A DNA stretch of 6,350 nucleotides from Lachnospiraceae bacterium (lineage in GTDB: Bacteria; Bacillota_A; Clostridia; Lachnospirales; Lachnospiraceae): NCBI GenBank assembly GCA_017614185.1, contig JAGACI010000146.1:1-6350 (forward strand), written 5' to 3'. Positions 1-5,847 of the stretch are shown here, in pieces (the stretch's first letter is position 1; every line of letters begins with the position of its first letter). A program made the translations under genes and the position numbers. The notes beneath the pieces are model-generated. The model saw only the letters and a program-made list of their open reading frames with translations. It ran no database searches and had not been told where the DNA came from.

Positions 1-264
1 AGGGATGATGTCATGAGAGCCTGCTTTATAGATTCCGCAAACAGGTTTCTTCCTGCTCATGCCAAAGACAGCATGAACCTTGTTTCTGTAATGAAGAGGG
101 GATGCCGCACCGATAAAAGAGTCAGTCTTTACGAAAGGCTTAAGCATCTTCTGCAAAGCCTCCTCTTTTCTCTTAATCTGCTCCCCATATGGAACGTCTA
201 TGTAATTACATCCTCCGCAAATACCCGATACCGGACAGCGGCTATTTCTATCTGTGTTTTTCAT
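1..264 (-). CDS. rlmD: RlmD/TrmA-family RNA (uracil-C5)-methyltransferase, N-terminal part
   Basis: This is the first 88 codons of a gene that leaves the window at the left edge. Family members use S-adenosylmethionine to methylate C5 of a uridine, in 23S rRNA (RlmD/RlmC types) or tRNA (TrmA), in the cytoplasm. The translation shows C10-x5-C16-x2-C19, the spacing of the first three 4Fe-4S ligands of E. coli RlmD, inside the motif CPVSGICGGC. PLHYRNKVHAVFG and GIYKAGSHDIIP follow (about residues 56-88) and match the conserved start of the RNA-binding region. The SAM domain and catalytic Cys lie outside the window. The protein begins just before the cysteines, so the TRAM domain that precedes them in many members is missing. 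The ATG at 264 is the only sensible start, but no Shine-Dalgarno sequence precedes it. Family is confident; the exact uridine target cannot be told from this fragment. Confidence 0.87.
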   Translation of the reverse strand, partial: MKNTDRNSRCPVSGICGGCNYIDVPYGEQIKRKEEALQKMLKPFVKTDSFIGAASPLHYRNKVHAVFGMSRKKPVCGIYKAGSHDIIP

Positions 265-271
265 AGGTATT

Positions 272-300
272 ATTATATCAAATAGTTTTCTATAAGGTAA
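272..300 (-). promoter_or_regulatory. Candidate promoter of the RNA methyltransferase gene
   Basis: On the minus strand a perfect -10 box TATAAT (277-272) lies 17 bp downstream of a weak -35, TTACCT (300-295). Only 7 bp separate the -10 from the ATG at 264, so transcription would begin at or next to the start codon. With no ribosome binding site visible, this suggests a leaderless mRNA. The -35 matches only 3 of 6 consensus bases, and the region is AT-rich, so a chance -10 is possible. Confidence 0.5.
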
Positions 301-301
301 C

Positions 302-333
302 AAAAAAGGTCTTGGATTAAATCCAAGACCTTT
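302..333 (-). terminator. Rho-independent terminator of the tRNA-Pro gene
   Basis: A perfect 13-bp inverted repeat (305-317 with 321-333) with a 3-nt loop is followed on the minus strand by six T residues. It begins 4 bp past the tRNA 3' end and so ends the tRNA transcript, separating it from the downstream methyltransferase gene. On the plus strand the T-run is only three bases, so it probably works mainly in the minus direction. Confidence 0.9.
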
Positions 334-337
334 GTCG

Positions 338-412
338 TCGGAGTGGCGGGATTCGAACTCGCGACCTCCGCCTCCCTAAGACGGCGCTCTAACCAAGCTG
401 AGCCACACCCCG
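338..412 (-). tRNA. tRNA-Pro, anticodon AGG
   Basis: The 75-nt minus-strand sequence folds as a cloverleaf. The acceptor is CGGGGTG with CACTCCG (one G-T pair), then T8, a D stem GCTC/GAGC, and an anticodon stem CCGTC/GGCGG. The anticodon loop is TTAGGGA, placing A34-G35-G36 at 377-375. A 5-nt variable loop and a T arm with the TTCGAAT loop follow. The C1-G72 pair, A73 and G37 agree with bacterial tRNA-Pro identity. No CCA is encoded, so CCA must be added after transcription. Two oddities stand out. A34 is rare in bacteria outside tRNA-Arg(ACG) and would need deamination to inosine. The T stem carries an A52-C62 mismatch (359 against 349). It has its own promoter and terminator and is a single-gene unit. 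Confidence 0.92.
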
Positions 413-425
413 TGACGCGAGTTTT

Positions 426-454
426 ATTATATAATAGCCCTCGCATGAAATCAA
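426..454 (-). promoter_or_regulatory. Promoter of the tRNA-Pro gene
   Basis: A minus-strand -35 TTGATT (454-449) and a perfect -10 TATAAT (431-426) are separated by exactly 17 bp. Initiation is expected around 419, about 7 nt before the mature tRNA 5' end at 412, giving a short 5' leader. Position and spacing make this a convincing sigma-A type promoter. Confidence 0.85.
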
Positions 455-511
455 GTACTTTTTTTGAAAAATTTGTATTTATTTGAAAATGATGACAAAA
501 AGGAGGTTTTT

Positions 512-1963
512 CTATCCTCTCTCGCCCAAAACAGCGCACAAAAACTCCCACATTCTCTTTGTCGAAGCAATATCAAGCTTCTCCTCAGTGGTATGAATGT
601 TAAGCATGTTGGGGCCGATTGATACGCAGTCGAAATCATCGACTTTGGCAGAGATAACACCGCACTCAAGGCCGGCATGAATAACCTCAACCTTAACATC
701 GTGTCCGAATACTTCCTTATAAATACGAACCATCTTGTCACGAAGTTTGGAATCTTTTCTGTACTGCCAGCCGGGATACTCGCCCCTGACAGTTACAGAA
801 CCGCCGGAAGCTTCTGTTATAGCGGATAATCTTGTAAGGAGATTATCTTTCGCGCTTCCAACTGAACTTCTTACTGAGAATTCAGGACAGAGGCAATCAT
901 CAAGCTTTAAGATTCCCATGTTAAGGGAAGTCTCAGGAAGTCCCTTAAACTCTGCGCTGTAGTTAATTACGCCGTTAGGCATTATATTCATATATGAAAG
1001 AGCGGTTCTTAAGCTTTCTCTTCCCACACTTCTTTCATACTCCATATCTCCGGAAATCTTTCCGCAGGTTACGGTAACGTCAGGATCCTTGTCTCCAAGT
1101 TCATTCCTGATTTCTTCGCAATATTCGGCTACAATCCCTTCCATCTTTTCAATGTCGGAAGAATTGATAAGCACGTTGGCAACTGTCTCTCTGGGAATTG
1201 CATTGTCTGCAAGACCACCCTCAAGTTTGCAAAGTGAAATATCGCATTCTTTTACCAGTCTGTAAAGAAGTCTTCCCATTAATACATTGGAGTTACCATG
1301 CTCCTTATTTATTTCTTCACCTGAATGTCCGCCCACAAGACCGCCTACAACAAGCATGTAAGGCACGCCCTTATTGTGGCTCCAGATAACGGGAATGCGA
1401 CAGTCGATTCTTGCTCCGCCTGCACAGCTTACGCAAAAAGCATCCTCACTCTCAGAGTCGACATTTATCATTCGATGAGCCTTAAGAGGTGAACAGTCAA
1501 GAGCCTTTGCTCCGTCCATTCCGACTTCTTCGTTAACTGTAATTACAACCTCTAGGGCAGGATGAGGAATATCCTTTGAATCAAGAAGTGCAAGGCAGTA
1601 TGCTACCGCAATGCCGTCGTCTCCGCCAAGGCTTGTGCCCTCGGCATAAACATACTTATCATCGTGTGTAACTCTAAGGCCGTCTGTTGCAAGATCAATG
1701 TCGCAGTCGGGCTTTTTGACAGCTACCATATCCATATGACCCTGCAAAATAACAGGCTCTTCTTTCTCATATCCTGCTGTGGCATCCTTAAAGATGATAA
1801 CGTTCTTGGCTTCATCCTGTATTACTTTCAAGCCCCTCTCGCTTGCAAAGCTGACCAGGTAATCGCTTATTTTGTCAATATTGTAGGAACCGTGAGGAAT
1901 GCTGCAGAGTTTCTCAAAGAACTCAAACACCTTTTTAGGTTCCAAATCCGAAATCTTTCCCAT
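512..1963 (-). CDS. pepD: Aminoacyl-histidine dipeptidase (Xaa-His dipeptidase, peptidase M20C)
   Basis: This 483-residue protein is a complete M20C metallopeptidase, a cytoplasmic two-metal enzyme that hydrolyses dipeptides such as those with C-terminal histidine. The expected metal and catalytic residues can all be read: H76 and D78 in GHMDMV, D115 in GGDDG, E145 (general base) and E146 in NEEVG, D169 in NVDSE, and H457 in NIHTTEE. These are offset by a constant four residues from the ligands known for Vibrio alginolyticus PepD (H80, D82, D119, E149, E150, D173, H461). The lid-domain motif GGHSG lies at 211-215. There is no signal peptide. AGGAAGG (1979-1973) sits 9 nt before the ATG and supports this start. 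The gene has its own perfect promoter and is not part of the ribosomal protein operon upstream. No convincing terminator follows its TAG. Substrate range cannot be judged from sequence. Confidence 0.95.
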   Translation of the reverse strand: MGKISDLEPKKVFEFFEKLCSIPHGSYNIDKISDYLVSFASERGLKVIQDEAKNVIIFKDATAGYEKEEPVILQGHMDMVAVKKPDCDIDLATDGLRVTHDDKYVYAEGTSLGGDDGIAVAYCLALLDSKDIPHPALEVVITVNEEVGMDGAKALDCSPLKAHRMINVDSESEDAFCVSCAGGARIDCRIPVIWSHNKGVPYMLVVGGLVGGHSGEEINKEHGNSNVLMGRLLYRLVKECDISLCKLEGGLADNAIPRETVANVLINSSDIEKMEGIVAEYCEEIRNELGDKDPDVTVTCGKISGDMEYERSVGRESLRTALSYMNIMPNGVINYSAEFKGLPETSLNMGILKLDDCLCPEFSVRSSVGSAKDNLLTRLSAITEASGGSVTVRGEYPGWQYRKDSKLRDKMVRIYKEVFGHDVKVEVIHAGLECGVISAKVDDFDCVSIGPNMLNIHTTEEKLDIASTKRMWEFLCAVLGERG

Positions 1964-2022
1964 AGAATATATCCTTCCTGAATGTCTGAAATAAAATTTT
2001 AAAGTTCTTCACTCAAATAAAA

Positions 2023-2051
2023 ATTATAGAATTACGACTATTTCGTGTCAA
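2023..2051 (-). promoter_or_regulatory. Consensus sigma-A promoter of pepD
   Basis: On the minus strand TTGACA (2051-2046) and TATAAT (2028-2023) match the consensus at all 12 positions with the optimal 17-bp spacer. Initiation is expected near 2016, leaving a 5' UTR of about 53 nt before the pepD ATG. Such a strong core promoter for a peptidase gene suggests either high expression or control by a repressor; see the adjacent palindrome. Confidence 0.92.
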
Positions 2052-2057
2052 GCACAA

Positions 2058-2071
2058 TTAGCGTACGCTAA
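2058..2071. promoter_or_regulatory. Perfect 14-bp palindrome next to the pepD -35, possible operator
   Basis: TTAGCGTACGCTAA is a perfect 14-bp palindrome. It lies 6 bp upstream of the pepD -35 box and 12 bp beyond the end of the T-run of the rplT terminator. Its centre is about 48 bp upstream of the predicted start of transcription, a position usable by an activator or a repressor. With no loop and no T-run it is not a terminator, and the GC-rich core stands out from the AT-rich surroundings. The binding protein is unknown. Confidence 0.45.
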
Positions 2072-2083
2072 CCATCATAAAAC

Positions 2084-2118
2084 AAAAAACCCACAACTCC
2101 AATCTGGAATTGCGGGTT
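2084..2118 (-). terminator. Rho-independent terminator of the infC-rpmI-rplT operon
   Basis: A 14-bp stem (2118-2105 with 2101-2088, two G-T pairs) with the 3-nt loop GAT is followed on the minus strand by six T residues (2089-2084). It starts 25 bp past the rplT stop codon and separates the operon from the pepD promoter just downstream. Confidence 0.93.
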
Positions 2119-2143
2119 ATGTTCAAAATTAAGACAAATCCGA

Positions 2144-2500
2144 TTAAGCAATCTTAGTCTTTGCAAGCTCAGCGAGTGTCTTGAATCCGTCAGCATCGTT
2201 AACAGCCATCTCTGCTAACATCTTACGGTTCATGTCAACACCTGCAAGCTTAAGGCCATACATGAACTTGCTGTATGAAAGGCCGTTGATACGAGCTGCT
2301 GCGTTGATACGAGCGATCCAAAGTGCTCTGAACTGACGCTTTCTCTCCTTACGACCTGCATAGCTTGATGTAAGAGCTCTCATTACAGACTGCTTAGCAA
2401 CTCTGTACTGTTTAGAACGAGCTCCTCTATAGCCCTTTGCGAGCTTTAATACTCTATTATGTTTCTTTTTAGCGTTTAATCCGCCTTTAATACGTGCCAT
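2144..2500 (-). CDS. rplT: 50S ribosomal protein L20 (bL20)
   Basis: This 118-residue basic protein is full length for bL20 and starts with the family's typical MARIKGG sequence. The central [35 protein letters not shown] and [11 protein letters not shown] stretches are also diagnostic. L20 binds 23S rRNA early in 50S assembly. In Bacillus and E. coli it also represses its own operon by binding the mRNA, in Bacillus at the infC leader. AAGGAGG (2514-2508) lies 7 nt before the ATG. It is the last gene of the infC-rpmI-rplT operon, 50 nt after rpmI, and is followed directly by the operon terminator. The leader upstream of infC makes L20 feedback likely here. Confidence 0.98.
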   Translation of the reverse strand: MARIKGGLNAKKKHNRVLKLAKGYRGARSKQYRVAKQSVMRALTSSYAGRKERKRQFRALWIARINAAARINGLSYSKFMYGLKLAGVDMNRKMLAEMAVNDADGFKTLAELAKTKIA

Positions 2501-2550
2501 AATTATTCCTCCTTATTAATTCCGAAAAATACAAACTGACAAACCTCATC

Positions 2551-2748
2551 TTAGAGATAAGGCAAAATCTTCTTCATGTTCTTAACGTTAGTAGCGTCTG
2601 TAATAGCAGGCTTCCTTAAGTTACGTTTTGTCTTTGTTGTCTTCTTGGTAAGGATATGGCTCTTATAAGCTTTATTTCTCTTTAACTTACCGTTTCCTGT
2701 TAATTTAAAACGCTTTGCAGCTGATCTGCTGGTTTTCATCTTGGGCAT
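2551..2748 (-). CDS. rpmI: 50S ribosomal protein L35 (bL35)
   Basis: This 65-residue, strongly basic protein is the normal length of bL35 and has the family pattern: [15 protein letters not shown] at the N-terminus, [16 protein letters not shown] in the middle, and a [11 protein letters not shown]-terminus. It is a small structural protein of the large ribosomal subunit. AGGAGG (2762-2757) lies 8 nt before the ATG. It sits in the conserved middle position between infC (54-nt gap) and rplT (50-nt gap), with no internal terminator or clear promoter in either gap, so it is made from the common transcript. Confidence 0.98.
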   Translation of the reverse strand: MPKMKTSRSAAKRFKLTGNGKLKRNKAYKSHILTKKTTKTKRNLRKPAITDATNVKNMKKILPYL

Positions 2749-2802
2749 AACATATTCCTCCTGTACTAAACTTAAAAATCTATTTTAACTGGCAATTGAG
2801 AA

Positions 2803-3309
2803 TTATCTCTTCTCAGTTAAAAACATAGTCATGGCTCTGCCTTCTACCTTGGGAGCCTTATCAACTACCGCGATGTCTGAAAGACCCTCGGCAAAATCAT
2901 CCAAAATGTGCTTGGAAGCATTCATGTGAGCCATCTCACGTCCTCTGAAACGAAGAGTAATCTTAACCTTGTCACCCTTTGAAAGGAACTTCCTTGCAGC
3001 GTTCATCTTGGTATTCAAATCGTTGGTGTCGATGTTGGGAGAAAGACGAATCTCCTTAACCTCAGTGGTGTGCTGTTTCTTCTTGGCTTCCTTCTCACGG
3101 CGAAGCTGCTCATATTTGTACTTGCCGTAATCAACAATCTTAACAACAGGCGGCTTTGCAGTGGGAGCAATCATAACAAGATCAAGCTCAGCTTCATCGG
3201 CAAGCTTCTGTGCATCCTTACCGGACATAATTCCAAGCTGCTCTCCGTCTGCGCCTACAACACGCACTTCCTTTTCACGAATCTGTTCATTAATTAATGT
3301 TTCGCTAAT
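2803..3309 (-). CDS. infC: Translation initiation factor IF-3, ATT start codon
   Basis: IF-3 binds the 30S subunit, keeps it apart from 50S and checks start-codon and initiator-tRNA choice. Read from ATT at 3309-3307 the protein is 168 residues, a normal length. The N-terminal domain (about residues 1-75) contains INEQIREKEVRVVG and the conserved stretch PPVVKIVDYGKYKYEQ. A Lys-rich linker follows, and then the C-terminal ribosome-binding domain with EIRLSPNID, DLNTKMNAARKFL and KVKITLRFRGREM. ATT is preferred because GGAGGG (3322-3317) lies 7 nt before it. The in-frame TTG at 3324-3322, which would add five residues, overlaps that Shine-Dalgarno sequence and has none of its own. AUU is the classic infC start in E. 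coli, where IF-3 discriminates against it and so limits its own synthesis; the same control is inferred here. First gene of the operon, behind an attenuator leader. Confidence 0.96.
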   Translation of the reverse strand: MSETLINEQIREKEVRVVGADGEQLGIMSGKDAQKLADEAELDLVMIAPTAKPPVVKIVDYGKYKYEQLRREKEAKKKQHTTEVKEIRLSPNIDTNDLNTKMNAARKFLSKGDKVKITLRFRGREMAHMNASKHILDDFAEGLSDIAVVDKAPKVEGRAMTMFLTEKR

Positions 3310-3316
3310 TGTCGTA

Positions 3317-3322
3317 CCCTCC
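3317..3322 (-). promoter_or_regulatory. Ribosome binding site that fixes the infC ATT start
   Basis: GGAGGG on the minus strand lies 7 nt upstream of ATT (3309-3307). Its first base is the last base of the upstream in-frame TTG, so that TTG cannot be the start served by this site, and no other purine-rich site lies at a suitable distance before it. Confidence 0.85.
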
Positions 3323-3344
3323 AATTGAATCTTGAAAAAAATGT

Positions 3345-3373
3345 AAAAAAAATGTGGATAGCATCCTATCCAC
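3345..3373 (-). terminator. Intrinsic terminator inside the infC leader (attenuator)
   Basis: GTGGATAG (3373-3366) pairs perfectly with CTATCCAC (3361-3354) across a 4-nt loop, giving an 8-bp stem. On the minus strand an A and then eight T residues (3352-3345) follow. It lies between the infC promoter and the infC coding region, so it can only act as a conditional stop. Its 5' arm is also complementary to an upstream leader segment that would act as antiterminator. Confidence 0.88.
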
Positions 3374-3495
3374 TACACATAAAATAAAACGGAACAATAC
3401 CTACCGAAATATCTTCAATGTTAACGCTTACAAGCCCGATTGCCGTAAGGTGAGAGTGGATACTCTGCTTTGTTTTACGCTTTACACGCTTAAAT

Positions 3496-3524
3496 AGAAT
3501 AACACCGTCAACTGTCATTGTCAA
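3496..3524 (-). promoter_or_regulatory. Promoter of the infC-rpmI-rplT operon
   Basis: On the minus strand a perfect -35 TTGACA (3524-3519) lies 17 bp from the -10 TATTCT (3501-3496). The -10 matches 4 of 6 bases and is preceded by TGT, an extended -10 element that can offset the weaker hexamer. Initiation is expected near 3489. Confidence 0.8.
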
Positions 3525-3570
3525 CATGTTTTTCCAAAAAGAATTAAGAAATTCCTACGTTTTTCATACT

Positions 3571-3598
3571 TTAACTTTACATATGAATTTGTTATACT
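3571..3598 (+). promoter_or_regulatory. Promoter of the glycosyltransferase operon
   Basis: A -10 TATACT (3593-3598) lies 16 bp downstream of TTAACT (3571-3576, 4 of 6 consensus bases). Transcription would start near 3605, about 47 nt before the ATG at 3652. It faces away from the infC promoter, with 46 bp between the two -35 boxes and no strong operator-like repeat between them. Confidence 0.65.
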
Positions 3599-3651
3599 GT
3601 TACCTGACGGCAATTGACCACTATTATTTCATATAGAAGGAACTGATTTTA

Positions 3652-4728
3652 ATGAGCGATATTTCAAGCGTCGTTGTCATTATACCATCCCTTAATCCGG
3701 ATGAAAAGTTAAATAAAGTAGTTAACGGAGCAATCGATGCAGGCTTTACACACATTCTCCTTGTTAACGACGGAAGTAACGACGAACACCTGGCTCCCTT
3801 TGAGGAAGCCGCTAAGCATCCCGAAGTAACCGTTTTGACACACGAGGTTAACAAGGGAAAAGGTCGTGCACTCAAGACGGCCTTTGAATATATAGTAACC
3901 AATCTCCCCGACATGGCAGGTGCCATCACGGTTGACGGAGACAACCAGCATACACCCAAGGATATGGCAAACTGTTCAAGACGCCTTATCGAAGAAAAAG
4001 ACAAGATGGTTCTTGGCTGCAGAGACTTCGATGATCCTTCGGTACCTTTTAAGAGTAAAAACGGAAATAAGATAACAAGATTTGTATTTAAGCATTTATG
4101 CGGAATGGAAATCACGGATACCCAGACGGGGCTTCGTGCTTTTCCGATGTCTTTCCTTCCTGTTCTTATAGAGACCAGAGGTGAGCGCTTCGAGTATGAG
4201 ACAGAGATGTTCTTCTCTCTCGACAGAAATAACCTTAAGTGGGTTGAGGAGACAATCGAGACCGTATATATAGAAGAAAATGCTTCAAGTCACTTCCATC
4301 CCTTCAGGGATTCCTTTAAGATTTACCGCATTATCTTCAAGAACATATTTCGATTTTTCTTAAGTTCCATGTCTGCCTTTGCGCTTGATTACGGAATTTT
4401 TAACTTCCTTAATATAATGCTTACCGCATCGATGCCCAAGAGCACCAAACTCTTCATTGCGACTTTTGTTGCAAGAACGGTATCTTCCTTATATAACTAC
4501 ACGGTAAACAGAAAGCTTGTCTTCAAATCAAAGACCAGGAAACGTCGCTCAATGCTTCGCTACTATATTTTGGCGATTTGCCAGGTGAGCATTTCCTACG
4601 GACTGGTATTCCTGCTTTCAACAGTATTTGATGCAGGCACAGGCCTTGAAGCAATCCTTAAGCTGATTGTTGATATCACACTTTTCCTTTTCAGTTTCAG
4701 GATTCAGCAGGGCTGGGTATTTAAATAG
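3652..4728 (+). CDS. GT2 glycosyltransferase fused to a GtrA-type membrane domain
   Basis: This 358-residue protein joins two parts. Residues 5-225 are a family 2 glycosyltransferase of the dolichyl-phosphate-mannose-synthase-like group: VVVIIPSLNP, VNDGS with D40, NKGKGRAL (67-74), VDGDNQH with the metal/sugar-nucleotide residues D95 and D97, and DTQTGLRAF (156-164). Residues 235-358 hold about four hydrophobic helices and the GtrA signature RTVSSLYNYTVNRKLVF (275-291). The likely reaction is transfer of a sugar from a nucleotide donor to a polyprenyl phosphate at the inner membrane face, with the GtrA part helping move the lipid-linked sugar across. That is known for the separate families and inferred for this fusion; the sugar is unknown. 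AGAAGG (3635-3640) lies 11 nt before the ATG. It is the first gene of a probable three-gene operon. Confidence 0.9.
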   Translation: MSDISSVVVIIPSLNPDEKLNKVVNGAIDAGFTHILLVNDGSNDEHLAPFEEAAKHPEVTVLTHEVNKGKGRALKTAFEYIVTNLPDMAGAITVDGDNQHTPKDMANCSRRLIEEKDKMVLGCRDFDDPSVPFKSKNGNKITRFVFKHLCGMEITDTQTGLRAFPMSFLPVLIETRGERFEYETEMFFSLDRNNLKWVEETIETVYIEENASSHFHPFRDSFKIYRIIFKNIFRFFLSSMSAFALDYGIFNFLNIMLTASMPKSTKLFIATFVARTVSSLYNYTVNRKLVFKSKTRKRRSMLRYYILAICQVSISYGLVFLLSTVFDAGTGLEAILKLIVDITLFLFSFRIQQGWVFK

Positions 4729-4758
4729 GAAGTAAACTTATCAGTGAGGTATATATAA

Positions 4759-5829
4759 ATGAAAGCCAGTAAAGTAATACTTAGAATTCTGTTGGTTCTT
4801 GTTACCTTCTTGCTTGTAACCTTCATCGGAGCCTACGCTACACTTTATACAATCTGTAACGGCCCCAGTGAAAGCGCCAAGCAGATGTTCGTAACCACCA
4901 TGCTTGAGACAGGAGCGTTAAAGTTCCTTGCCAAGTGGTATTTCTCAGAAGAAGAGATAGCACAGTTCACACAGAATAACGGAATGATTCATAACGACGC
5001 AGAGGTTGACACAGACCTTATCGTTATCTCCGATGATGTAGCCGAAGCAGAAACCGATGAGGAATTCGACGAGAACGGTATCAGAATCGAGGAGATTACA
5101 GGCCGTACATTCTTTGCAAAGATGATGATTATAAAGGACCCTTCAAGAGTCACATCCACCACGATTTATCCCTGGTCGGATCTTAACCATTCCAAAGATG
5201 GTAAAACACTTGAAGAGCTTGTTACAGAAGGCGATTACCTCGCAGGTATCAACGGCGGTGAGTACGAATCCTCAGGTAACTGGGGCGGACTTCCCAAAGG
5301 CGTTGTGGTTTGTAAAGGCGAGATTCAGTTTAACCGTCCCGAAAACGGAGACGTGCTTGTAGGTTTTTCCAAAGACCACAAGCTTGTAATCAAAGACATC
5401 TCCAACTTCTCAGCCGAGAATGCTGCAAAAGTTGTTGAAGAAAACGAAATCATGGACGCTGTCTGCTTCAAGGATTTAAACGGAACAGACAACAACCATT
5501 TCACAAAACTTATTGTTAACGGAGAAGCTACCCAGATAACAGGTTCCGGTTCAGGTGCAAACCCCAGAACCGCTATCGGCCAGCGTGCAGACGGTGCTGT
5601 TCTTTTCCTTGTATGTGACGGACGTGGTGCAAGCGGACACCTTGGTGCTACTGCTGCCGACGTAATCGGAATCATGCAGGATTACGGCGCAGTTAACGCT
5701 GCCAACCTTGACGGCGGAAGCTCCTCATCAATGTATTACAACGGCCAGTATGAGATGACCAGTGTTACACTTTACTACTCCACTTCATCCTGGCGTCTTC
5801 CCACAGCTTTTGTGGTGACCAAACCCTAA
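4759..5829 (+). CDS. Membrane-anchored phosphodiester glycosidase (NAGPA) domain protein
   Basis: The 356-residue protein begins with one hydrophobic segment (about residues 6-30) after a short basic N-terminus, so it is probably a signal-anchored protein facing outward. An acidic linker (about 80-112) follows. The C-terminal part (about 155-354) matches the NAGPA/phosphodiester glycosidase family: LAGINGGEY (161-169), NPRTAIGQ (268-275), LVCDGRG (284-290) and NLDGGSSSSM (316-325). The human namesake removes GlcNAc from a phosphodiester; bacterial members are often annotated as exopolysaccharide-related and most are uncharacterised. A role in trimming or modifying sugar phosphodiesters of the envelope is inferred. 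GAGGT (4746-4750) lies 8 nt before the ATG. It follows the glycosyltransferase by 30 bp without terminator or promoter, so the two are likely co-transcribed. It contains no frameshift. Confidence 0.88.
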   Translation: MKASKVILRILLVLVTFLLVTFIGAYATLYTICNGPSESAKQMFVTTMLETGALKFLAKWYFSEEEIAQFTQNNGMIHNDAEVDTDLIVISDDVAEAETDEEFDENGIRIEEITGRTFFAKMMIIKDPSRVTSTTIYPWSDLNHSKDGKTLEELVTEGDYLAGINGGEYESSGNWGGLPKGVVVCKGEIQFNRPENGDVLVGFSKDHKLVIKDISNFSAENAAKVVEENEIMDAVCFKDLNGTDNNHFTKLIVNGEATQITGSGSGANPRTAIGQRADGAVLFLVCDGRGASGHLGATAADVIGIMQDYGAVNAANLDGGSSSSMYYNGQYEMTSVTLYYSTSSWRLPTAFVVTKP

Positions 5830-5847
5830 TAGAAAGGAGCTGCAAAA

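Larger units (their letters stand above)
3310..3489 (-). ncRNA. infC leader RNA, probable L20-controlled transcription attenuator
   Basis: About 180 nt separate the predicted transcription start (near 3489) from the infC ATT. The leader contains an intrinsic terminator (3373-3345) and, 80 nt upstream of it, the RNA segment UAUCCACU (3462-3455). That segment is an exact complement of AGUGGAUA (3374-3367) in the 5' arm of the terminator, so the two pairings exclude each other. Nested inside this long-range helix, ACGGCAAU (3446-3439) can pair with AUUGUUCCGU (3398-3389) apart from a 2-nt bulge. Known in Bacillus: L20 binds the infC leader and favours termination when in excess. The same mechanism is inferred here from gene order and these complementarities. 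I did not fit it to the Rfam L20 leader model, and the L20 contact site is not identified. Confidence 0.82.

Noticed and set aside
13..285. Open frame of 90 codons on the plus strand
   Set aside because: It is antisense to the clearly conserved methyltransferase fragment and has no ribosome binding site or recognisable product.
455..514. A terminator for pepD
   Set aside because: Only a 4-bp GAGG/CCTC stem with a long loop precedes a T-run; it is too weak to call, although the area is T-rich.
273..551. Open frame of 92 codons on the minus strand
   Set aside because: It runs from the pepD 3' end through the tRNA promoter, the tRNA-Pro gene and its terminator, so it is a chance frame.
3310..3324. 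Start of infC at the in-frame TTG at 3324-3322
   Set aside because: The TTG overlaps the Shine-Dalgarno sequence and has no site of its own; ATT at 3309 is correctly spaced and matches the usual IF-3 N-terminus.
3541..3554. Inverted repeat GAATTAAGAAATTC between the divergent promoters
   Set aside because: It is short and AT-rich in an AT-rich region and could easily be chance.
4729..4758. Separate promoter for the NAGPA-domain gene
   Set aside because: The 30-bp gap holds a ribosome binding site and TATATA-like bases, but I see no convincing -35 at the right distance.
5325..5675. Open frame of 116 codons antisense to the NAGPA-domain gene
   Set aside because: Its sequence is just the complement of the conserved NAGPA motifs, with no separate start signals.
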